Source of the DNA: an uncultured Alistipes sp.
GTDB lineage: Bacteria > Bacteroidota > Bacteroidia > Bacteroidales > Rikenellaceae
Length of the DNA stretch: 5,063 nt
Direction of reading: 5' to 3'
NCBI GenBank assembly: GCA_947174295.1
Contig: CAMWIG010000159.1
Coordinates: 1-5,063, forward strand
Part shown: positions 1 through 5,063 of the stretch, piece after piece
Layout: every line of letters begins with the position of its first letter
Numbering within the stretch: position 1 is the stretch's first letter
Notes under the pieces: generated by a model
The model's database searches: none
The model's input: the letters and a program-made list of their open reading frames with translations, nothing else
Told to the model about the DNA's origin: nothing
Position numbers and translations under genes: made by a program

Positions 1-120
1 GCTCGGCAATGCTCAAATAAATTTGGCATTGCTCTCGCTTAATCGTACTTTGGCTGTCGCCTTAGATACTCCTGCTCGGCAATGCTCAAATAAATTTGGC
101 ATTGCTCTCGCTTAATCGTA
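1..120. repeat. Direct repeat: two identical 47-base modules, 73-base period
   Basis: Bases 1-47 and 74-120 are identical over all 47 positions, separated by a 26-base spacer (48-73). With a one-base gap the similarity runs a little further, because copy 1 is followed by CTTTG and copy 2 by TCTTTG. The first copy starts at the window edge, so the array could extend upstream. Each copy contains a palindrome, a TTTG resembling a -33 element and the start of a TAnnTTTG-like -7 element. The period is not a multiple of three and no gene covers this stretch, so a coding repeat is unlikely. I have the impression that similar sequences recur in other Bacteroidales intergenic regions, but could not check this. 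Confidence 0.93.
79..105. promoter_or_regulatory. Palindrome overlapping the -33 element; candidate operator
   Basis: The arms are GCAATGC-T-CAAAT and ATTTG-GCATTGC around a central AA. They are fully complementary except for one unpaired T in the left arm. The same structure occurs at 6-32 in the first repeat copy. The right arm contains the TTTG used as the -33 element of the downstream promoter, a position where a bound dimeric protein would block RNA polymerase. The structure is visible in the sequence; its role as an operator is inference. It could equally be a hairpin belonging to a dispersed repeat family. Confidence 0.5.
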
Positions 121-126
121 TCTTTG
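95..126 (+). promoter_or_regulatory. Bacteroidota-type promoter for the GH2-like gene
   Basis: TTTG at 95-98 and TATCTTTG at 119-126 match the -33 and -7 consensus of the Bacteroidota primary sigma factor (TTTG and TAnnTTTG), with a 20-base spacer. Transcription would begin near 132-134, leaving a leader of about 35 bases before the ATG at 168. The -33 element lies in the second repeat copy, and the repeat identity ends at the first two bases of the -7 element. The first copy has the same -33 at 22-25, but its -7 is one base short (TACTTTG at 46-52), so it is probably weaker. Confidence 0.75.
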
Positions 127-167
127 CACTCGACGGGGCGACCCGTACTGAAAAACGAAAAACGGTT

Positions 168-2210
168 ATGATGAAAATACGCATATTCATGATTCTGACC
201 GCTGCGATGCTCTTCGGGCATGCCGCGGCACGAGAGACCTACACGCTCAACGACGGCTGGCGGTTCTACTTCGGAAACGAACCGAGCGGCGACGGCGCGC
301 GCGCCGTGACGCTTCCGCACTCGTGGAACGATTCGCCCGGTTCGCTGCTGCGCACGACGGCCGACTACGACCGTTCGCTCTTCGTTCCCGCCGAGTGGGA
401 GGGGCGGCGTCTGTTCCTGCGATTCGGCGGGGCGGGCGCCGTGACCGACGTTTTCGTCAACGGCTACCACGTGGGCGAGCACTACGGCGCGTACACGGCA
501 TTTACGTTCGAGATTACCGACCGCGTGCGTTTCGGCGAGGACAACCTCCTGCACGTGGTGGTGAGCAATGCGTGGCGAAGCGACGTGATGCCCGCCTCGA
601 CCGACCAGAACATCTGCGGAGGTCTGACGCGCGGCGTGGAGCTGCTGGTGACATCGCCGGCGATCGTGTCGCCGCTGCATCTTGGCAGCGACGGTGTGCT
701 GATACATCCCAAAAAGGTCTCCTCCGACCGCGTAGAGGCCGAAGCCGAAGTGCATCTTTCGGCACCTGCGCCGACGCAGTGCGCCGTCACGGTGCGTGTG
801 CTCGACGGCGACGGCTATGCGGCAGCGCTGCGCACGGTCAAAGCCAAGGTCGACCGCGACAAGACGGTAACGGTGCCGTTCGTCGTCGATAATCCCGCGT
901 TGTGGAGTCCGTCGCAGCCGTCGCTCTACCGCGTGGAGGTTGTCGTGACGCCCGACGGCGGCGCTGCCGACACGGTGGCGGTGCGCACGGGATTCCGCGA
1001 CATCGCCGTGTCGGCTGCCGGAGGGCTGAGCATCAACGGCCGACGCACCGATTTGCGGGGTGTGCGTCTGTTTCACGACCGTGCGGGGCGCGGGGGTGTG
1101 CTCACCGACCGCGATTTCGACGCCGACCTCGAACTGCTGCGCGACCTGGGTGCCAATGCCGTGCGTTCCGAGGGCGGCCCTCATGCGCCGTATCTCTACG
1201 ACCGCTGCGACGAGACGGGCGTCGTAGCGTGGGTAGACCTGCCTTTCACGCGTGCGCCATACCTCAGCGACGTCGGATTCTACGATACGGAGCGTTTTCT
1301 TGCCGGCGGACGCCGGCAGCTGGACGAAATCATCGCCCAGAACATCAACCACCCGTCGGTGGCCATGTGGGGCATCTTCTCGCTGCTGCGGCCTCACGGC
1401 GATGAGGCGCTGGCCTACATACGCGAGCTCAACGCACGCGCCAAGGCGGCCGATGCGTCGCGTCCCACGGTGGCGTGCAGCAACCGCAACGGCGACATAA
1501 ACTTCATCACCGACCTCATCGTCTGGCAGCAGAACGTGGGCTGGGAGCGGGGCATGTTCAGCGACGTGCGTCTGTGGAACTCGCAGCTGAGCAAGAATTG
1601 GAGCCATCTCGCCAGCGGCGCCACATGGGGCGAGGAGGGCGATATCGACGTGCAGGAGGAGAATCCTTCGCGCACCTCGCCGCTCTGCGCTCTGTTTCCC
1701 GAGGGGCGTCAGACTGCGCAGCACGAGGAGTACGCCGCGGCGTTGTGCGGCGACACTCTCTTCTGGGGCGTGTGGATTAACTCTCTGGCGGATTATGCGT
1801 CGGATCGCCACAGCGACGGGACGGTGAATACGGGTCTTGTGACGGCCGACCGTGCACGCCGCAAGGATGCCTACTATCTCTATCGTGCGCTGTGGAACAC
1901 CGGGAGCCCGACTCTCCATATCGCGGGCCGCAACCTGCGCCGCCGCTCCGATGCGGAGATGGCGTTGACGGTCTATTCGTCGGCGGGCGAGCCTCTGCTG
2001 GTTGTCGGCGGCGACACTGTGGCCGTGCGCGAGGCGTCGGCATGCCGTTACGTCACCGAGCCGCTGCGGTTGGAGGGCCGCACCGTGGTGCGTGCTTCGG
2101 CCGGAGATGCGAGCGACGAGGCTGTGTTCATCGCAGGCAGTCCCTTAGTACGCAAATCGAATTCGGGCCTTCGCAAAACAGCAGGTCTGCGAATGAAAGA
2201 TTCTCGATAA
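168..2210 (+). CDS. Secreted glycoside hydrolase family 2-like protein, probably non-catalytic
   Basis: A 680-residue protein of the beta-galactosidase/beta-glucuronidase (GH2) fold. Residues 1-21 form a signal peptide (MMKIR, hydrophobic stretch, cleavage after HAAA) with no lipobox cysteine, so periplasmic or secreted. A jelly-roll sugar-binding domain spans about 25-180 (LNDGWRFYFG, VTLPHSWND, DVFVNGYHVGEHYGAY), an immunoglobulin-like domain about 190-285, the TIM-barrel about 286-560 (LRGVRLFHDR, NHPSVAMWG at 394-402, WGVW at 533-536, KDAYYLYRALWN from 566), and a C-terminal beta domain after that. The start at 168 (or 171) places the signal peptide first and fits the promoter at 95-126. 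Catalytic motifs are degenerate: WGxxNE reads WGIFSL (Leu at 406), SEYGAG reads ATWGEE (Thr at 486), and HYPH reads EGGPH (335-339). In active relatives the first two glutamates are acid/base and nucleophile. Family assignment is firm; loss of hydrolysis is inferred from alignment by eye. It may bind glycans. The final 28 codons overlap the convergent wbqC-like gene. Confidence 0.9.
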   Translation: MMKIRIFMILTAAMLFGHAAARETYTLNDGWRFYFGNEPSGDGARAVTLPHSWNDSPGSLLRTTADYDRSLFVPAEWEGRRLFLRFGGAGAVTDVFVNGYHVGEHYGAYTAFTFEITDRVRFGEDNLLHVVVSNAWRSDVMPASTDQNICGGLTRGVELLVTSPAIVSPLHLGSDGVLIHPKKVSSDRVEAEAEVHLSAPAPTQCAVTVRVLDGDGYAAALRTVKAKVDRDKTVTVPFVVDNPALWSPSQPSLYRVEVVVTPDGGAADTVAVRTGFRDIAVSAAGGLSINGRRTDLRGVRLFHDRAGRGGVLTDRDFDADLELLRDLGANAVRSEGGPHAPYLYDRCDETGVVAWVDLPFTRAPYLSDVGFYDTERFLAGGRRQLDEIIAQNINHPSVAMWGIFSLLRPHGDEALAYIRELNARAKAADASRPTVACSNRNGDINFITDLIVWQQNVGWERGMFSDVRLWNSQLSKNWSHLASGATWGEEGDIDVQEENPSRTSPLCALFPEGRQTAQHEEYAAALCGDTLFWGVWINSLADYASDRHSDGTVNTGLVTADRARRKDAYYLYRALWNTGSPTLHIAGRNLRRRSDAEMALTVYSSAGEPLLVVGGDTVAVREASACRYVTEPLRLEGRTVVRASAGDASDEAVFIAGSPLVRKSNSGLRKTAGLRMKDSR

Positions 2211-2730
2211 AGGGCATTCGGTCGGCGAATACCTGAACGTAAGGCTCGGCATGGAATGCCGGGTCTTTCGCGTTTTTGGGGCGCAGGTCCAAATCGCCGG
2301 GTGCGGCCTCGACGTAGTGCTCCGACACTCGCGGCATGGGGCAGCCGATGCAGTCGAGCATCGTGCGCAGCAGCGCGAGGTCGTACTCCGCGAGCGACTC
2401 CCAGCGCTCGGCGTAGAATCGCTCGAAGCGCGGCGCGTAGTGGTCGAAGTAGGGCGACGAGCGATAGTAGGAGACCATGGCCGTCCAGTGCTGGTGCTGC
2501 CAGCGTTTGGAGTAGTCGATGCGCATGTCGCGCATGGGCGTGCGCGGACGGTTGGCGCGCTCGACCTGCACGGTGAGCTGCATCGGACCCTCGGGTGCGA
2601 GAATCGACGCGCGGTTGCGCTCCGACCGTTTTATGAAGTGTTCGCCCGTGTCGATTATGCAGTCGCCCTGCACGACGCGGGCCATGTATCGCACCGAGGG
2701 CAGGTAGCCGGCGGGAAGAATAGTTGCCAT
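2128..2730 (-). CDS. WbqC-family protein
   Basis: A 200-residue soluble protein recognised as WbqC-like. The near-N-terminal GYLPSVRYMARVVQGD, the stretch HFIKRSERNRASILAPEG, the RIDYSKRWQHQHW segment (about 70-82), YRSSPYFDHYAPRFERFY, and the C-terminal FIENLSFADLLFCEGPNS are all characteristic. The family takes its name from genes in O-antigen clusters. Its biochemical function is not established to my knowledge, and no catalytic residues can be named. The ATG at 2730 sits 4 bases after the stop of the small membrane protein gene, so it is very likely translated from the same mRNA and is the last gene of the operon. The last 83 bases overlap the end of the convergent GH2-like gene. The C-terminal conserved block reaches into this overlap, which supports the frame there. 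No terminator was seen beyond the stop codon on this strand. Confidence 0.88.
   Translation of the reverse strand: MATILPAGYLPSVRYMARVVQGDCIIDTGEHFIKRSERNRASILAPEGPMQLTVQVERANRPRTPMRDMRIDYSKRWQHQHWTAMVSYYRSSPYFDHYAPRFERFYAERWESLAEYDLALLRTMLDCIGCPMPRVSEHYVEAAPGDLDLRPKNAKDPAFHAEPYVQVFADRMPFIENLSFADLLFCEGPNSICVLRDCLR
2241..2277 (+). terminator. Hairpin with T-rich tail, possible terminator of the GH2-like transcript
   Basis: Thirty bases after the GH2-like stop codon, 2241-2252 can pair with 2256-2267 around the loop GGA. The stem is 12 pairs including two G-T wobbles, with core CGGCAT/ATGCCG. A run of five T follows at 2273-2277 after a short CG-rich gap, so it is not a textbook terminator. 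It lies inside the coding region of the convergent WbqC-like gene. No better candidate was seen near the end of the GH2-like gene. Confidence 0.35.
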
Positions 2731-2734
2731 TCGG

Positions 2735-2914
2735 TTAATGTTTTCCGCCGAACCGGCCCAGCAGCCAGCCTGCGACGAATATCACGAGCCAGATGAGCAG
2801 CGTGGTGACTTTGCCCATCATCCACACATAGACGTTCGATGCGTAGAAGACGATAAGGAAGAATACGATAAGTACGAGCGCTCCGCCGAGGAGCCATTTT
2901 GTCGATGTTTTCAT
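2735..2914 (-). CDS. Small two-helix membrane protein, unknown function
   Basis: An open frame of 59 codons plus TAA, starting MKTSTKWLLGG and ending GRFGGKH. Two hydrophobic segments are evident: about residues 8-31 (GALVLIVFFLIVFYA and following) and about 36-54 (TTLLIWLVIFVAGWLLG). A short polar loop around MMGK separates them. With lysines at the N-terminus and in the loop, the topology is hard to assign. No signal peptide cleavage motif, cysteine lipobox or known domain was recognised. It lies 12 bases after the nucleosidase stop and 4 bases before the WbqC-like start, filling the gap exactly, and the upstream leader is AT-rich without a Shine-Dalgarno sequence, as usual in this phylum. 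The evidence for a real gene is position, composition and the membrane pattern. A function cannot be stated; a helper for a neighbouring membrane complex is only a possibility. Confidence 0.75.
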   Translation of the reverse strand: MKTSTKWLLGGALVLIVFFLIVFYASNVYVWMMGKVTTLLIWLVIFVAGWLLGRFGGKH

Positions 2915-2926
2915 AGTCGTGAATTT

Positions 2927-3451
2927 TTATTTTCCAGCATCCAAAATTCGTGCAACAGCCTGCGCCAGCCGTTCGGCAGCCTCGTGCGTGCGCCACACGG
3001 CGAACGGCTCGCCGACGCGGTTCGATACGGCCCTCACCTCGCAGCAGGGCACCCCGAGCGCCGTGCAGACGGCATATACGGCCGCACCCTCCATGTTCTC
3101 CAACTGCGCGCCGGCGGCCGGAGCCTCGGTTCTCGTCGAGGTGTTGGCGACGACTGCGTGCAGCCCTTCTGGCATGAACCCCGCACGGCGCACGGCGGCG
3201 AACCGGGCCGGAATCTCGGGCTCTCGCTCCTCCGCGACGGCGTACACCTCGCCGACCTCGGCCGCATCGCCGTAGGCGCCGGCTATTCCGGCCAGCAGAA
3301 TGCGGTCGGGCCGTTCGTCGCGGATTATTGCGGCCGTGGCGGCGGCAGCGGCGGCCGGCCCGACACCGCAGATGCGTATCGGAGCATGCGGAGCCAGCCG
3401 GCGCAGCGGCGCGGCCTCCTGCTCGGTGGGGATGAGTACGACGGTCGTCAT
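2927..3451 (-). CDS. mqnB: Futalosine hydrolase-like nucleosidase (MqnB type)
   Basis: A 174-residue cytoplasmic protein of the purine nucleoside phosphorylase/uridine phosphorylase (PNP/UDP) nucleosidase superfamily. MqnB cleaves futalosine to dehypoxanthine futalosine and hypoxanthine in the alternative menaquinone pathway. Visible are the N-terminal strand with TEQEAAPL (E10/E12), ICGVGPAAAA (28-37), the LLAGIAGAYG turn (52-61), and ENMEGAAVYAVC at 118-129, whose M120-E121 pair normally contacts the nucleoside ribose. Next comes EVRAVSNRVG (138-147). Methylthioadenosine/SAH nucleosidases have Asp after Ser in that last motif; the Asn here (N144) is what futalosine hydrolases usually carry, and this decided the call. 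The protein is shorter than most relatives, with the middle region (about 75-115) condensed. The ATG at 3451 lies 10 bases after the aminopeptidase stop. Substrate is inferred from motifs; another nucleosidase specificity remains possible, and no other menaquinone gene is in view. Confidence 0.68.
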   Translation of the reverse strand: MTTVVLIPTEQEAAPLRRLAPHAPIRICGVGPAAAAAATAAIIRDERPDRILLAGIAGAYGDAAEVGEVYAVAEEREPEIPARFAAVRRAGFMPEGLHAVVANTSTRTEAPAAGAQLENMEGAAVYAVCTALGVPCCEVRAVSNRVGEPFAVWRTHEAAERLAQAVARILDAGK

Positions 3452-3461
3452 GCCGTGTTGT

Positions 3462-4856
3462 CTATCTGCCTACGACGGCCTCCAACTCGTCGACCGTGAC
3501 GGGGATTTTTTTGTCGCCTATCATGCGGCATCCGGTCTCGGTGACCAGCAGGTCGTCCTCGATGCGTATTCCTCCGAAGTCGCGGTAGGAGTCCAGACGG
3601 TCGTAATCGACGATTCCCTTGTAGCGACCCTCGGCGCGGCACTTGTCGATGAGCGCCGGAATGAAGTATATGCCCGGTTCGTCGGACATCACCGTGCCGG
3701 GCTCGACGCGCCACGCGGCGCGGTAGATGCAGGTTGCCGACTCGGCGGCGCGTGCGGCTATCGACGAGAAGTCGAACGAGCGCTCGCCCATCGCCTCGCA
3801 GTCGTGCACGTCCATGCCCAGACCGTGTCCGAGGCCGTGCGGCATGAAGAGCGTCATGGCTCCCGACGCCACGGCGTCGTCGGCCGTGCCGCGGACGAGT
3901 CCCGCGCCGATAAGGCCTTCGGCCAGCACCCGATACGCTTCGAGGTGTATGTCGCGGTGGTACATCATTCCGGGACGGACGATTTCGGCTATGCGGTCGT
4001 GCGCCGCGAGGACTATTTCGTAAATCTCGCGCTGCCTGGCCGAGAAGCGGCCGCCGACGGGGTATGTTCGCGTGTGGTCGGAGCAGTAGTTGGCGAGCGA
4101 CTCGCCGCCGGCGTCGACCAGCAGCAGGCGTCCGTTTTCGAGCACTCCGTCGGAGTGGAGGTTGTGGAGCGTCTCGCCGTGCTGCGACACTATCGAGGGG
4201 AACGACACGCCGAGTCCCATCGACTTGGCTATGCCCTCCATCGCGCCGGCTATCTCGCGCTCGACGACACCCTCGCGGCACATGCTCATGGCCGTCGTGT
4301 GCATGGCGTAGCCGATGTGGAACGCGCGTTCGAGCTCCTCGATCTCCTCGGCGCTCTTGCGCTCGCGCATCTCGGCCACGGCCAGCATCAGCTCCACCGA
4401 CTTGTAGTCGTGCAGCATGGCGGGGCGCACGCCGAGCAGGTCGCAGAGTTGCAGCTTGGTCTCGCCGCGATATGGCGGCAGGTAGTGCACGCGGCGGCCC
4501 AGACGTATGGCGTCGGCTATGCGTGCGGCGAGTGCCGCCATGGGGAACGTAGCCGTTACGCCCACTCCGTCGCCCAGCTCGCGCAGCGTGGGCTGCGGGC
4601 CCGTCCAGATGATGTCCTCGACGGTGAAGTCGTCGCCGTAGAGCTCCTCGGCGCCCGACTCGGTGTCGATTACGCCCGCGAGCGACGGCACGTTCAGTCC
4701 GAAGTAGTAGAGGAACGTCGAGTCCTGACGGAAGTAGTAGGTGTTGTTCGGATAGTTGTTCGGCGCGTCGGTGTTGCCCGGCAGCAGAATTATACCCTTG
4801 CCTATGCGGCGGCGCAGCTCTGCGCGTCGTGCGATGTAAGTCTCTTTTGCAAACAT
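3462..4856 (-). CDS. pepP: Xaa-Pro aminopeptidase (aminopeptidase P, M24B)
   Basis: A 464-residue metallopeptidase that removes the N-terminal residue from peptides with proline in second position. The N-terminal creatinase-like domain (about 1-155) includes NNYPNNTYYFRQDSTFLYYFG at 33-53 (shown shortened by key residues Y35, F42, Q44, D45). The pita-bread catalytic domain follows. The five dinuclear metal ligands are present: D248 (VDAGGE), D260 (SDHTRT), H344 (HGLGH), E393 (SDEPGIY) and E433 (GGIRIEDD), with H340 as the expected substrate-contact histidine. It therefore appears active and is of normal length. No signal peptide was seen, so cytoplasmic. The frame is open to 4988, but relatives begin MFxKETY. 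The promoter -7 at 4947-4954 lies between, so the ATG at 4856 is the start, giving a leader of about 85 bases. It is first in a four-gene minus-strand operon, followed 10 bases later by the nucleosidase gene. Confidence 0.95.
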   Translation of the reverse strand: MFAKETYIARRAELRRRIGKGIILLPGNTDAPNNYPNNTYYFRQDSTFLYYFGLNVPSLAGVIDTESGAEELYGDDFTVEDIIWTGPQPTLRELGDGVGVTATFPMAALAARIADAIRLGRRVHYLPPYRGETKLQLCDLLGVRPAMLHDYKSVELMLAVAEMRERKSAEEIEELERAFHIGYAMHTTAMSMCREGVVEREIAGAMEGIAKSMGLGVSFPSIVSQHGETLHNLHSDGVLENGRLLLVDAGGESLANYCSDHTRTYPVGGRFSARQREIYEIVLAAHDRIAEIVRPGMMYHRDIHLEAYRVLAEGLIGAGLVRGTADDAVASGAMTLFMPHGLGHGLGMDVHDCEAMGERSFDFSSIAARAAESATCIYRAAWRVEPGTVMSDEPGIYFIPALIDKCRAEGRYKGIVDYDRLDSYRDFGGIRIEDDLLVTETGCRMIGDKKIPVTVDELEAVVGR

Positions 4857-4911
4857 GGTATGGTGTGTTTTTTTGTCTCTCTCTTCCGCGATTGTCGTGC
4901 GCATATCGCGT

Positions 4912-4929
4912 GCCGGCATCGTCGCCGGC
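4912..4929 (-). other. Small hairpin in the pepP leader
   Basis: GCCGGC at 4912-4917 and again at 4924-4929 can pair across a six-base loop, within the roughly 85-base untranslated leader of the aminopeptidase mRNA. It lies about 55 bases upstream of the start codon and is followed on the transcript by an A-rich purine stretch (4857-4890) of the kind that aids initiation in this phylum. It may be chance in GC-rich DNA; no known riboswitch was recognised. Confidence 0.25.
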
Positions 4930-4946
4930 GCAGCGCTTCGTTTTTG

Positions 4947-4979
4947 CAAAGATAGGAGTTTTTCGTGTGCGCGGGCAAA
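4947..4979 (-). promoter_or_regulatory. Bacteroidota-type promoter for the pepP operon
   Basis: On the minus strand, TTTG at 4979-4976 and TATCTTTG at 4954-4947 match the -33 and -7 elements with a 21-base spacer. Transcription would start near 4939-4941, about 85 bases ahead of the aminopeptidase ATG. The -7 octamer is identical to that of the GH2-like gene. With gaps of only 10, 12 and 4 bases downstream and no internal promoter seen, this site probably drives all four minus-strand genes. Confidence 0.8.
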
Positions 4980-5008
4980 AAAACGCATGAATTATTGCGT
5001 GAGACGAC

Positions 5009-5031
5009 AAAAAAATCCCGCCGGGGTCGGG
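5009..5031 (-). terminator. Possible terminator of an upstream minus-strand gene
   Basis: Read on the minus strand, a GC-rich stretch (CCCCGACCCCGGCGGG) can fold with a short CCCG/CGGG stem of four pairs and is followed, after AT, by seven consecutive T (A at 5009-5015 on the given strand). Stop codons occur in all three minus frames between 5033 and 5055, so a gene entering from the right would end here. The stem is short, so this is a weak call. It would separate such a gene from the pepP promoter just downstream. Confidence 0.4.
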
Positions 5032-5035
5032 GCTA

Positions 5036-5060
5036 TTCGATATCAGGCCTTATTATCGAA
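5036..5060. repeat. Inverted repeat TTCGATA / TATCGAA
   Basis: Two perfect seven-base arms at 5036-5042 and 5054-5060 are separated by 11 bases. The element lies next to the possible terminator and close to the window edge. No T-run follows it on either strand within view, so it is not itself a convincing terminator. It may be a binding site or a chance pairing; the gene it would serve is outside the window. Confidence 0.35.
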
Positions 5061-5063
5061 CAT

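Noticed and set aside
1..120. CRISPR array
   Set aside because: Only two copies, a 47-base repeat with a 26-base spacer, no cas genes, and the repeat end coincides with promoter elements. A promoter-associated tandem repeat explains it better, though only two copies are visible.
96..167. A TTG start at 96 giving the GH2-like protein 24 extra residues
   Set aside because: That start lies within the promoter, upstream of the expected transcription start, and would bury the signal peptide inside the protein.
39..1919. A 626-codon open frame on the minus strand across the GH2-like gene
   Set aside because: It is antisense to a gene with clear signal peptide and GH2 motifs, its product is rich in Arg, His, Ala and Val without any recognisable domain, and its last codons run through the repeats. 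Long antisense frames are common opposite GC-rich genes.
3300..4955. A 551-codon open frame on the plus strand opposite pepP
   Set aside because: The minus strand encodes an aminopeptidase with all five metal ligands. The plus frame gives a low-complexity product with no domain, and no promoter was seen for it.
4857..4988. A 44-residue N-terminal extension of the aminopeptidase
   Set aside because: The frame is open, but the promoter -7 element lies within it and family members begin at the equivalent of the ATG at 4856.
3448..5010. A 520-codon minus frame in another register over pepP
   Set aside because: The product is Arg-rich and motif-free, a frame shadow of the real aminopeptidase gene.
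5061..5063. CAT at the right edge as the start codon of a minus-strand gene
   Set aside because: The frame ATG TTC GAT AAT AAG GCC TGA closes after six codons; it could at most be the tail of a gene entering from the right.

Overview
The window looks like chromosomal DNA of a GC-rich member of the Bacteroidota, probably close to Alistipes (Rikenellaceae). The evidence is two promoters with the Bacteroidota-type -33 TTTG / -7 TAnnTTTG architecture, A-rich leaders without Shine-Dalgarno sequences, and protein families in the form usual for this phylum. The genus is an inference from GC richness and overall protein character, not from a search.

Layout. Bases 1-120 carry two exact copies of a 47-base module spaced 73 bases apart; the array may continue off the left edge. 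Each copy holds a near-perfect palindrome overlapping a -33 element. The second copy ends inside the -7 element of the promoter for the next gene. Bases 168-2210 (+) encode a secreted protein of the glycoside hydrolase family 2 (beta-galactosidase-like) fold. By eye it lacks both catalytic glutamates and other active-site motifs, so it is probably a non-catalytic family member. Its 3' end overlaps a convergent gene by 83 bases.

The rest of the window is a tight four-gene minus-strand operon, read right to left: an Xaa-Pro aminopeptidase (4856 to 3462), a futalosine hydrolase-like nucleosidase (3451 to 2927), a 59-residue two-helix membrane protein (2914 to 2735), and a WbqC-family protein (2730 to 2128). 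The intergenic gaps are 10, 12 and 4 bases. A strong promoter at 4947-4979 drives it. Right of that promoter there is only a possible minus-strand terminator and a small inverted repeat, presumably the tail of a neighbouring gene outside the window.

How the genes fit together. The operon mixes functions: dipeptide/peptide turnover, a menaquinone-pathway nucleosidase, a small membrane protein and an O-antigen-associated family of unknown function. Co-transcription looks likely, but no single pathway joins them. The secreted GH2-like gene is an independent unit. No CRISPR array, phage gene, transposase, tRNA or rRNA was seen. The points most worth attention are the repeat-embedded promoter, the apparent loss of catalytic residues in the GH2 protein, the overlapping convergent gene ends and the short membrane protein gene.
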